A model generated the notes under the pieces. The model made no database searches and had not been told where the DNA came from. It worked only from the letters and a program-made list of their open reading frames with translations. From assembly GCA_025963715.1 (NCBI GenBank), contig JAOQAG010000012.1, positions 117,681 through 181,680 of the forward strand: a DNA stretch of 64,000 bases. Direction: 5' to 3'. Positions 42,657 through 50,175 of this stretch are shown here, one piece after another. Each line of letters begins with the position of its first letter. Position 1 is the stretch's first letter. The stretch is from Bacteroidota bacterium. GTDB lineage: Bacteria; Bacteroidota; Bacteroidia; 2-12-FULL-35-15. The translations under genes were made by a program, and so were the position numbers.

Positions 42657-43298
42657 ATGAAAACAAAACAAATAGAATTCTGGAAAGGTGATTTCGGTAA
42701 AGAGTACACCGATCGCAATTCATTTTCTTCGGAAGAGTGGGATAATTTTTATAAAGCGAATTGGGGTACCACGAAGATCGATATGAATTCCCGTTTTCTT
42801 GGTGAACTGCCAAAAGATATAAAAATACTGGAAGTTGGATGTAACATTGGGATGCAGTTAAGCGGACTGCAGCGCATGGGATTTGAGAATATATACGGAA
42901 TAGAATTGCAGCAATATGCGGTTGAGGAAGCCAAAAAGCATACAAAAAATATAAATATCATCTGTGGTTCGGGCTTTGACCTGCCATTTAAGAACGATTA
43001 TTTTGATGTGGTTTGCACCAATGGTGTGCTGATCCATATCTTACCTGCCGACCTTCCGAAGATCATGGGTGAAATGTACCGTTGCTCTAAAAAATACATC
43101 TGGGGATTCGAATACTTTGCAGAAAAAACGACGGAAATCAATTACCGCGGCAATACAAATTATTTATGGAAAGCTGATTATGCTGCTTTATTTATAGAGC
43201 AATTCCCGGATCTGAAGCTTGTAAAAAAAGAAATGTATCCGTATATCAATAATCCTTCAAACGTAGATTATATGTACCTGTTGGAAAAACAATCTTAA
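42657..43298 (+). CDS. Pseudaminic acid biosynthesis-associated methylase
   Basis: This 213-residue SAM-dependent methyltransferase has motif I ILEVGCNIGMQLSGL (~56-70), an acidic post-I residue in YGIELQQYAVEEA, and motif IV FDVVCTNGVLIHILP (~117-131). The N-terminus QIEFWKGDFGKEYTDRN is characteristic of the TIGR03587 group, found in Pse gene clusters. The substrate is not established in the family; a methylated sugar or the N-acyl group of Pse is possible. It ends directly before the next gene (TAA then TTG). Confidence 0.88.
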   Translation: MKTKQIEFWKGDFGKEYTDRNSFSSEEWDNFYKANWGTTKIDMNSRFLGELPKDIKILEVGCNIGMQLSGLQRMGFENIYGIELQQYAVEEAKKHTKNINIICGSGFDLPFKNDYFDVVCTNGVLIHILPADLPKIMGEMYRCSKKYIWGFEYFAEKTTEINYRGNTNYLWKADYAALFIEQFPDLKLVKKEMYPYINNPSNVDYMYLLEKQS

Positions 43299-44036
43299 TT
43301 GAACACGGCACCTCTACATATTGGCATTATTACGCAGGCACGCATGACCAGTACGCGCCTGCCCGGTAAAATATTTAAAGAAATAAACAACATCCCCCTG
43401 CTTCAATATCATATTGAGCGCCTGCAAAAAACAGGGTTTGATGTTGCCATCGCTACTACAACAAATCATACGGATGACCGCATCTGTGATTATTCCATTG
43501 AACATGCTATTAAATTTCACAGGGGGAGCGAAAATAATGTATTGAGCCGTTTTTACGAAACAGCAGTAAAATTTAAATTTGATGTAATCGTCCGCGTTAC
43601 CTCCGATTGTCCGCTGATTGACCAGCACCTCATCAGAAACTCTATTGAAAAATATTTAAATCTCAACAATCCGGATTTATACATGAGCAACGTGATAGAG
43701 CGCACGTTTGCCAGAGGATTTGATTTTGAGATCTTTTCATTCCAATTGCTTGAAGACGCTTTTAAAAATGCAATGGATAAAGGTGACCTGGAACATGTTA
43801 CACCCTACATCTGGAAAAACAGGAGCGGTAAAGTTGAATTTTATCATGTGAAACAGGAAAAAAAAGAAAATCATTTACGGATCACAGTGGATACAGCGGA
43901 AGATTTTGAGCTGATCAAAAAGCTGATCGAAGAATATGATGCCGACCGGCTGCCATATAATGAAATAGAACACATTTTGGAAACGCACCCGCAACTGGTG
44001 GCGATAAATGCACACATTGAACAAAAAAAAGTATAA
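43299..44036 (+). CDS. Cytidylyltransferase (SpsF/NeuA-like), probable CMP-pseudaminate synthetase
   Basis: This 245-residue nucleotidyltransferase has GIITQARMTSTRLPGKIFKEI (~8-28), the mononucleotide-binding start of the CTP_transf_3 family, then HRGSENNVLSRFYETA (~69-84) and VIVRVTSDCPLIDQH (~91-105) with the metal-binding Asp. SpsF/NeuA/PseF share this fold. Because PseB, C, G and I are all here and no other cytidylyltransferase is, it is the likely PseF, activating Pse with CTP to CMP-Pse. The start TTG at 43299 follows directly on the preceding stop. Confidence 0.85.
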   Translation: MNTAPLHIGIITQARMTSTRLPGKIFKEINNIPLLQYHIERLQKTGFDVAIATTTNHTDDRICDYSIEHAIKFHRGSENNVLSRFYETAVKFKFDVIVRVTSDCPLIDQHLIRNSIEKYLNLNNPDLYMSNVIERTFARGFDFEIFSFQLLEDAFKNAMDKGDLEHVTPYIWKNRSGKVEFYHVKQEKKENHLRITVDTAEDFELIKKLIEEYDADRLPYNEIEHILETHPQLVAINAHIEQKKV

Positions 44037-44038
44037 AC

Positions 44039-44869
44039 ATGAGCAACGTACTTATTGATAAAAAAAAATTTGATAACGAAGGTTATCTGTTGGTAGAGCA
44101 TGTATTTTCTGCAGCTGAAATTGAACAGTTCAGAAAGCTGGCATATGAGCAATACGAGATCGACAAAAGTAAAAAACTGGATTACCAGTTACCAAATTTG
44201 CCTACAAAAGCAAAGTACAATAAGGGAGATCTTTTAAGTAAGGAAAAATTAAGCCATGTACTTTTGGATGATCGCATTTTGCAGATCGCGAGAACGATAT
44301 TAAACAGCAACGATCTGGTTTATTTCGGCGACAGCTCTTACCAGATCGGAACAGGATTAAGAGGGTTTCACCGTGATAATATTGATCGTACAGATCTGAA
44401 TGGCCCGGACTGGCAGGGCGAGTATACGCTGATCCGTTTAGGGATATACCTGCAAAACCACAAAGATTACAGCGGTGGGTTAAAAATAAAAACAGGATCG
44501 CATAAAAATGCAGATGGCAAAGCTGTATTTGTAGATAATGAAGTAGGCGATGTGGCTGTGTGGAACTTAAAAACCCTGCACAGCGGAAATGCTGTACGTT
44601 TACGCTTTTTCCCCGGCGTATCCATTAATAAATCGGGGCGCGAAGGAATGGTTCCTGCATTTTTAAAAAAAGACCAACAGCATGAGCGGATCTCCTTTTT
44701 TATGACATTTGCTTTGAGATCAAGCCACCTTGACCGCTACATCAATGAATATACGCTGAAACGTGCAGAAATGACCGAGCATGCAAAAGCATCGGTATAT
44801 GATAGTAAAGTGCTGGAGCTTGCCAAACAAAAGCATGTGGAGATCTTAAAACCTGTTGCTTCATCTTAA
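44039..44869 (+). CDS. Phytanoyl-CoA dioxygenase (PhyH) family 2OG-Fe(II) oxygenase
   Basis: This 276-residue protein has the iron-binding HxD in GFHRDNID (H111, D113), the distal His in LHSGN (H181) and an Arg-rich strand after it (R187/R189) for 2-oxoglutarate. The N-terminus FDNEGYLLVEHVFSAAEIEQFRK is typical of PhyH proteins. These non-haem iron enzymes hydroxylate diverse small molecules and sugars in the cytoplasm. Its place between the cytidylyltransferase and PseG-PseH genes, two bases after the former, suggests oxidation of a Pse intermediate or its acyl group. The substrate is inferred only from context. Confidence 0.88.
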   Translation: MSNVLIDKKKFDNEGYLLVEHVFSAAEIEQFRKLAYEQYEIDKSKKLDYQLPNLPTKAKYNKGDLLSKEKLSHVLLDDRILQIARTILNSNDLVYFGDSSYQIGTGLRGFHRDNIDRTDLNGPDWQGEYTLIRLGIYLQNHKDYSGGLKIKTGSHKNADGKAVFVDNEVGDVAVWNLKTLHSGNAVRLRFFPGVSINKSGREGMVPAFLKKDQQHERISFFMTFALRSSHLDRYINEYTLKRAEMTEHAKASVYDSKVLELAKQKHVEILKPVASS

Positions 44870-44876
44870 ACTTATC

Positions 44877-46379
44877 TTGAAACCCAACCTTATCATACGT
44901 GCTGATGGCGGACCCTCAATTGGAATGGGGCACGTGATACGCTGTATTGCTTTAGCAGAAATGCTGAAAAATAGTTTTGAGATCTCTTTTGCGATCCAGT
45001 CGCCTGCAGGCAGTATTATAAATGCAATTCGGAATTGTACAGAAAAAATTATTGCGCTGCCGCAAACGGATGATTATGAAAGCGACGCAGCTCATTTCTT
45101 AAACCACATTCAGCCAGCTGATGTGGTTGTGCTGGATGGTTATCATTTTAAAACGGATTATCAAAAAGCAATTAAAGCCAGCGGTGCAAAGCTGGTGGTA
45201 ATTGACGATATGCATGACTGGCACCATGTTGCAGATGCCATTATTAATCATGCAGAGGGAATTGTGCCAACAGATTATAGAGCGGAAGATTATACTCAAT
45301 TTTATTTAGGGTTGGATTATGTTTTATTAAGAAAAAAAATTTTAGAAAACACGGAGCCAATAAAGAATATAACCTCCATAAAAAAAGCATTTATCAGTAT
45401 GGGTGCTGCTGATGAAAACAACCTGACACAAAAATTTACAGAGGCATTGATCGCTATGAGTGCGATAGAAGAAATTCACCTGATGCTGGGCGCGGTCAAT
45501 CCGCATTTAAAAAAGATTGAACAATTGATTGAAAATAACAAGCAGGTAAACATTGTTCCGCATTTTAATATTTCTGCGGAAGCGCTTGCTGTATTATTAA
45601 AAAAATGTGATGTTTCGATTTGCCCGGCCAGCAGCATTTCGCTTGAATCATGTGCTGTTGGGATTGGATTAATATCGGGGTATACGGCGGAGAACCAGGC
45701 AGGGATTCTGAATGGACTTATCAAACATAAAATGGCAATCAGTTTTGGTGATTTTAACATGCTCACAGAGGCAGAGCTCAAAACAAAGCTGGAAGCAATT
45801 GCAAAAGCGCCGGAACAATTGGATGAGCTGATCGCGAACCAGAAAAAAATGATCGATGGCAGATCGCCGGAACGCTTACAAATAGTTTTTAATGAGTTGG
45901 CAGCATCGACATTGCATTTTAGATTTGCCACTGAAGAGGATACGGATTTATATTACAAATGGGCGAATGATCCTTCTGTACGGGCCAATTCGTTCAGCCA
46001 GGAAAAGGTAATATACGAAGATCATGTTAGATGGTTCCGTTTAAAATTAACCTCGGAAAATTGCTTTTTTTATTTGTTTTCAAATGACCGAGATGAGCCT
46101 GTAGGACAGGTACGCATTGACAAATCAGGGGCGGAGATCGTTATAGGTATTTCGATCGATGAAGCTTTCAGAGGTAAATCGCTTGCGGTTGAAATGCTGA
46201 AAAAAGCCACAGGGAATTATTTGCAAAAATTTCCGGAGGCTTCAATCACCGCATACATCAAAGTTGAAAACACTTCATCGCTTAACAGCTTTAGAAAAGC
46301 AGGGTTTACAAATGAGGAAAACGTGGAAGTGCAAGGTTGTAAAAGTTATAAATTGTATAAAACAAGGAGTAAGATATGA
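44877..46379 (+). CDS. Bifunctional PseG-PseH: UDP-sugar hydrolase fused to GNAT N-acetyltransferase
   Basis: The protein has two parts. Residues ~1-340 are PseG (KPNLIIRADGGPSIGMGHVIRC, with H19 as the likely catalytic His; CPASSISLESCAVGI ~252-266), which hydrolyses the UDP-linked 2,4-diacetamido-trideoxy sugar. Residues ~345-500 are a GNAT acetyltransferase (LHFRFATEEDTDLYYKWANDP, GQVRIDKSGAEIVIGISID, NSFRKAGF), the PseH-like N-acetyltransferase. Separate enzymes in Campylobacter are here one polypeptide. I prefer TTG 44877 as start, just upstream of the first strand and clear of the previous gene; a TTG at 44856 is also in frame. The stop overlaps the pseI start by four bases. Confidence 0.9.
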   Translation: MKPNLIIRADGGPSIGMGHVIRCIALAEMLKNSFEISFAIQSPAGSIINAIRNCTEKIIALPQTDDYESDAAHFLNHIQPADVVVLDGYHFKTDYQKAIKASGAKLVVIDDMHDWHHVADAIINHAEGIVPTDYRAEDYTQFYLGLDYVLLRKKILENTEPIKNITSIKKAFISMGAADENNLTQKFTEALIAMSAIEEIHLMLGAVNPHLKKIEQLIENNKQVNIVPHFNISAEALAVLLKKCDVSICPASSISLESCAVGIGLISGYTAENQAGILNGLIKHKMAISFGDFNMLTEAELKTKLEAIAKAPEQLDELIANQKKMIDGRSPERLQIVFNELAASTLHFRFATEEDTDLYYKWANDPSVRANSFSQEKVIYEDHVRWFRLKLTSENCFFYLFSNDRDEPVGQVRIDKSGAEIVIGISIDEAFRGKSLAVEMLKKATGNYLQKFPEASITAYIKVENTSSLNSFRKAGFTNEENVEVQGCKSYKLYKTRSKI

Positions 46380-47416
46380 ATAGTATTAAAATAGGAAGTT
46401 ACATGGTTGGCAAGGATCAAAAGCCTTTTATCATTGCCGAGATGAGCGGAAATCATAATCAATCGCTGGACCGTGCATTGGAGCTTGTTGATGCCGCTGC
46501 TGCTGCCGGAGCGCATGCTTTAAAGCTGCAAACATACACTGCCGATACGATCACAATGAAAGGCGCATTTACCATAGAGGATAAAAATTCGTTGTGGAAC
46601 GGGAAAGAGCTGCATGATCTTTACAAGCAGGCGCATACGCCATGGGAATGGCACAAGCCGATCTTTGATCGTGCAAAAGAAAAAGGAATGGAAGCGTTCA
46701 GCTCTCCGTTTGATGAAACAGCTGTTGATTTTTTAGAATCCTTAAATGTACCGGCATATAAAATTGCGTCATTCGAAAATACACATCATCCGCTTTTAAG
46801 GAAGGTTGCAAAAACAGGAAAGCCCGTGATCCTGTCAACCGGAGTAAGCACTCTGGAAGATATTATTGAAAGTGTAGAAGTACTTCGTAAAGCAGGATGC
46901 AAGGATATTATCTTATTAAAATGTACCAGCACGTACCCTGCAACACCTGAAAATACTAATTTACTGACAATACCTGATATGTATGAAAAACATAAATGCC
47001 TGATCGGATTATCAGATCATACCATGGGCACAGGCGTTTCGGTTGCCGCAGTTGCGCTGGGCGCCTGCGTGATTGAAAAACATTTTACATTACGCAGGGC
47101 TGATGGTGGCGTGGACAGTGCATTTTCACTGGAGCCGGAAGAATTAAAATCGCTGGTAACAGAAACCGAACGTGCATTTTTAGCATTAGGAACGGTAAAA
47201 TACGGGATCCTCCCGGCAGAAGAAAAAAGCGTACAATTTAAACGATCGATCTTCGTTTCTAAAGACATCAAAAAAGGCGAGCTTTTAAGTGCAGACAATT
47301 TGAGGATCATCCGCCCGGCAAGTGGATTAGCGCCTAAATATTGGGAAGATGTAATTGGGAAAGCGGCCAAAACAGATCTGAAAGCCGGTACACCATTGAA
47401 CCGTGATCAGTTTTAA
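46376..47416 (+). CDS. pseI: Pseudaminic acid synthase
   Basis: This 346-residue enzyme of the NeuB family has FIIAEMSGNHNQSLDRALELVDAAA (~17-41), the TIM-barrel segment HALKLQTYTADTITM, KIASFENTHHPLLRKVAKTGKPVILSTG (~121-148) and a C-terminal SAF (antifreeze-like) domain (~283-346, SIFVSKDIKKGE ... NRDQF). The SGNHN form is typical of PseI rather than NeuB/LegI. It condenses the hydrolysed 2,4-diacetamido sugar with phosphoenolpyruvate to give pseudaminic acid. It overlaps PseG-PseH by four bases, showing coupling. Confidence 0.96.
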   Translation: MNSIKIGSYMVGKDQKPFIIAEMSGNHNQSLDRALELVDAAAAAGAHALKLQTYTADTITMKGAFTIEDKNSLWNGKELHDLYKQAHTPWEWHKPIFDRAKEKGMEAFSSPFDETAVDFLESLNVPAYKIASFENTHHPLLRKVAKTGKPVILSTGVSTLEDIIESVEVLRKAGCKDIILLKCTSTYPATPENTNLLTIPDMYEKHKCLIGLSDHTMGTGVSVAAVALGACVIEKHFTLRRADGGVDSAFSLEPEELKSLVTETERAFLALGTVKYGILPAEEKSVQFKRSIFVSKDIKKGELLSADNLRIIRPASGLAPKYWEDVIGKAAKTDLKAGTPLNRDQF

Positions 47417-47431
47417 ACAGCCTACGGCAAC

Positions 47432-48910
47432 ATGGGAATTATAGAAAAACAAGCAACAAAAAATGCCTTTTACTCCTACCTGGGAGCGGGAATGGGATTT
47501 GTAACGCTTGTGTGGATGGCACGACTTGGCCTGGCAGAAAACGGCGCTATCCGGATCATTATTTCCTATGCTGCATTGTTCGCACAATTTGCCAACCTTG
47601 GTTTTATTGCGGTCACCACCCGTTTTTTTCCCTATTTCAGAGATCATGAAAAAGGCCATCACGGCTTTTTATTTTATGCTATTGCAGTTTCAGTGATTGG
47701 CTGCCTGCTTGCCTGGATCGTATTTTTATTTTTACAGCCACACCTCATCGAAAGCAGCCAGGCCAAATCCCCTCTTTTTGTAACGTATATGTTTTACCTG
47801 ATGCCGCTTACTTTTTTTACGGTATTCTTTAACATGTTCGATAGTTATTTGCGTGCCTGTTATAGCTCCGTTGCCGGGTCGTTCACAAAAGAATTTCTCT
47901 TGCGGATCATGATCCTGGGGATCCTGGCACTTTCAGCTTTCGGGCTGATCGATTTTAAAGTATTTATTTTCCTCTACATGACCTTTACCTGCCTGCCTAC
48001 GCTGATGCTGGTATTTTATATTGTGCAGCAGGGCGAATGGCACATTAAACCGGTACGCGGCTTTATGAGCAAGGAACTAAGGGCAGAAATGTTTAAGCTG
48101 AGCATGTACTCCATTATTGCCGGTGGCGCCGGTGCGGTTATTTTAAATATTGATACGGTAATGATCAATCAGCTGCTGGGAGAAGAAAAAACCGGGATCT
48201 ACGGCATTGCCATGAATTTTGGAACCATCATTTTAATCCCTGCACGTTCGCTGTACCGGATCGCATCAGGCATTGTAGCAGAAAATTTCAAAACAGGAAA
48301 AATAAAAGAAATTGATAAACTCTACAATCAAAGCTGCAACAGCCAGCTGGCAATAGGCGCTTTATTATTTATCGGCATTTGGGCAAACATCGATAACATC
48401 ATGCACATGCTTCCCGCGGCGTATGCATCCGGGAAAAATATTATTTTAGTTTTAGCTGCCGGGTACCTCGTAGAAATGGCGACGGGTATCAACCAGGTAA
48501 TCACTTCCAATTCTGCTTATTACCGCTACGATACGTATTTTATTTTTATACTGGTAGGTGTGGTGATCCTGATGAATTATATTTTTATTCCGTTGTATGG
48601 AATTATGGGATCGGCAGTAGCTACAGTATTAACAGTTACAGTGGCGAATAGCATGAGGTATTTTTTGCTATACTTCAAATACGGAATGCAACCGTATGAT
48701 ATGAATACCCTGAAACTGATAGTGATCGCGATCATTGCATTTTTACCGGGTTATTTTATCCCGAACCTGCATAATTTAATTTTCGATATAGCGGTAAGAA
48801 GTTCCATTGTAGGCGGGCTATTTATTCTGCTAACGTTGAAGCTGAATGCCAGTCCGGATTTAAACAATAAGATCCGGAAAAATCTGAAACGGTTCTCTAT
48901 TAATATTTAG
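47432..48910 (+). CDS. Polysaccharide flippase (Wzx/MVF-like)
   Basis: This 492-residue integral membrane protein with about 12-14 hydrophobic segments belongs to the polysaccharide exporter (PST/MurJ-like) superfamily. It starts KQATKNAFYSYLGAGMGFVTLVWMARLGL, the usual first helix. The middle contains SMYSIIAGGAGAVILNIDTVMINQLLGEEKTGIYGIAMNF (~225-265), a characteristic segment. It would move the lipid-linked Pse-containing unit across the inner membrane. It is the last gene of the operon, 15 nt after pseI. No polymerase (Wzy) or polysaccharide lyase is adjacent. Confidence 0.92.
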   Translation: MGIIEKQATKNAFYSYLGAGMGFVTLVWMARLGLAENGAIRIIISYAALFAQFANLGFIAVTTRFFPYFRDHEKGHHGFLFYAIAVSVIGCLLAWIVFLFLQPHLIESSQAKSPLFVTYMFYLMPLTFFTVFFNMFDSYLRACYSSVAGSFTKEFLLRIMILGILALSAFGLIDFKVFIFLYMTFTCLPTLMLVFYIVQQGEWHIKPVRGFMSKELRAEMFKLSMYSIIAGGAGAVILNIDTVMINQLLGEEKTGIYGIAMNFGTIILIPARSLYRIASGIVAENFKTGKIKEIDKLYNQSCNSQLAIGALLFIGIWANIDNIMHMLPAAYASGKNIILVLAAGYLVEMATGINQVITSNSAYYRYDTYFIFILVGVVILMNYIFIPLYGIMGSAVATVLTVTVANSMRYFLLYFKYGMQPYDMNTLKLIVIAIIAFLPGYFIPNLHNLIFDIAVRSSIVGGLFILLTLKLNASPDLNNKIRKNLKRFSINI

Positions 48911-48959
48911 TTTATTGGGGAGTTGAACCATTACTTCATTTAACCGACTTGCCTAATCT

Positions 48960-49089
48960 ACCACATAAGGCACAAAGAAACACATAAGGTAAGATGTGAA
49001 TCCGAACGTGTAATTTTCAAAAGAGCTTGTGTGTTAAGCGGGTTGTAAGAAAAAATACAATTGATATTTATATCTCGCCTTATGTGGTT
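48960..49089. repeat. CCACATAAGG-type inverted repeat
   Basis: The left arm 48960-48990 (ACCACATAAGGCACAAAG and on, ending CATAAGGT) pairs only at its outer part with 49077-49089 (GCCTTATGTGGTT). Together with the elements at 49205-50111 this fills the 1265-nt gap after the flippase gene. I see no gene in 48911-50175. Confidence 0.6.
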
Positions 49090-49204
49090 TAATTGGATCT
49101 GATGATACACTATCATGATAAAATCTTAAAGTGTTTTTTGTGGACGAAGCTCCGACAATCCTTTAATATTTATTGAAATCGGAAAGTTTATACCAAGCTT
49201 GATT

Positions 49205-49715
49205 TTGCATTAGTAAAATGTAGGTTTTATCTCTACCTTTTACTTTTTGAAGGCAAAAAGTAACAAAAACCTTTTCTGCCTGTAAGGTAATTTTTCCTTC
49301 CGCTGTCGCTACAGGAAAACCGCGGTTAATTTCGCGCATGCGGTTGATCGCTTCGTAGCTATGATTTTTCTTGCGCTTATTCCCGCTATTACTGAACAGG
49401 CCGAAAGAGTCTGCAGAATAAGTATGTTATTGTTTTGAAAAAACGGCAGCAAAATGTTTGAGAAATGTAGCGGGGTTTTAATCTATCCGATCCGAAGGGA
49501 GTAAGAAAAATAAATTTAGAAGGGCGCGGGGGCCGGAACAAGTAGCCGGGAAGCGTCGGATGGTGCGTGGTCCGCCGCGGCGGATTGTTCTTGTCCCGCA
49601 GGTGCGGGATTGTTTCTTTTTGTTTCAAGACAAAAAGAAAAGAAGATGAAATAAAGCAGCATTCGATTTTATATCTCTAAAGATTCAAATAAAAACCTAC
49701 ATCTTTCTAATACAA
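49205..49715. mobile_element. Non-autonomous terminal-inverted-repeat element, copy B
   Basis: This 511-bp block is copy A (10499-10984) in inverted orientation. The ends are TTGCATTAGTAAAATG then TAGGTTT at 49205-49227 and the complement, with two changes, at 49693-49715. The 18-bp palindromic string GTCCGCCGCGGCGGATTG occurs in both copies but at different internal places (49570-49587 here, 10909-10926 in A). Confidence 0.75.
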
Positions 49716-49761
49716 GGCTCCAAGCTTATAACTATTTTAATTGAAAAAAGCTTAATTTGTG

Positions 49762-49854
49762 CGTCATTGCGAGGGCTTTTCGCCCGAAGCAATCTCACAC
49801 CAGAGTATAAAGCTAGAATGAGATTGCTTCGGGCGAAAAGCCCTCGCAATGACG
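49762..49854. repeat. GTCATTGCGAGG palindrome doublet
   Basis: Two perfect 36-nt arms (49762-49797 and 49819-49854) start CGTCATTGCGAGGGC and surround 21 nt. Each arm holds an inner hairpin GGGC-TTTTC-GCCC. The design, two facing hairpins with GTCAT ends, matches the GIY-YIG element doublets, but the sequence differs. Strings starting GTCATTGCGAG are a widespread intergenic repeat class. Confidence 0.85.
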
Positions 49855-49914
49855 TTCTTAAAATAATTTCTTTTCATGGTGCAAAGTTCCGGATATTCCT
49901 TTAACATTTATTGC

Positions 49915-49969
49915 AAAAAACAGCCTCCTGCTTGTATGCTTTTTTAAAGCTTTAAGCAGGAGGCTGTTT
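49915..49969 (-). terminator. Intrinsic terminator for the YfhO gene
   Basis: AAACAGCCTCCTGCTT (49918-49933) pairs perfectly with 49954-49969 around a 20-nt loop. On the minus strand the stem is followed by a T-run (49915-49920). It lies about 206 bp beyond the YfhO stop, with the 83-bp palindrome doublet between them. Confidence 0.7.
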
Positions 49970-50028
49970 GCATATTATGGTTATGTTGTAGAACAATGTT
50001 GATGTGGAAATAGAAATCCTCTCCAGAG

Positions 50029-50111
50029 CTGTCATCCCGCACCTGTTGCGGGATCCCGTAAATGCTTGCAGTCTTTAATTAACCGATCCCGCAACAGGTG
50101 CGGGATGACAG
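50029..50111. mobile_element. 83-bp palindrome doublet, second gene-less derivative of the GIY-YIG element
   Basis: Hairpins at 50029-50057 and 50083-50111 face each other around 25 bp (GTAAATGCTTGCAGT and on) that match the spacer at 27406-27430 at most positions. The stems are CCCGCA/TGCGGG with loop CCTGT, so they differ from other copies while staying self-complementary. Read on the minus strand the right side continues CAGCT...GGAGAGGATTT, similar to the flank of the nuclease elements. Confidence 0.82.
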
Positions 50112-50175
50112 TATTATTCGTAAATCTGGTAAAAAACAACATTTTCTCACAACAACACCTATATTATTAAGCAAT

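Noticed and set aside
49389..49628. 79-residue minus-strand reading frame
   Set aside because: It is antisense to the conserved small frame of the TIR element, is not kept in copy A and has no protein-like composition.
48911..50175. Genomic island boundary with tRNA or att site
   Set aside because: The gap is rich in repeats and could be a recombination point, but no tRNA, integrase or direct repeat flanking the Pse operon was found.
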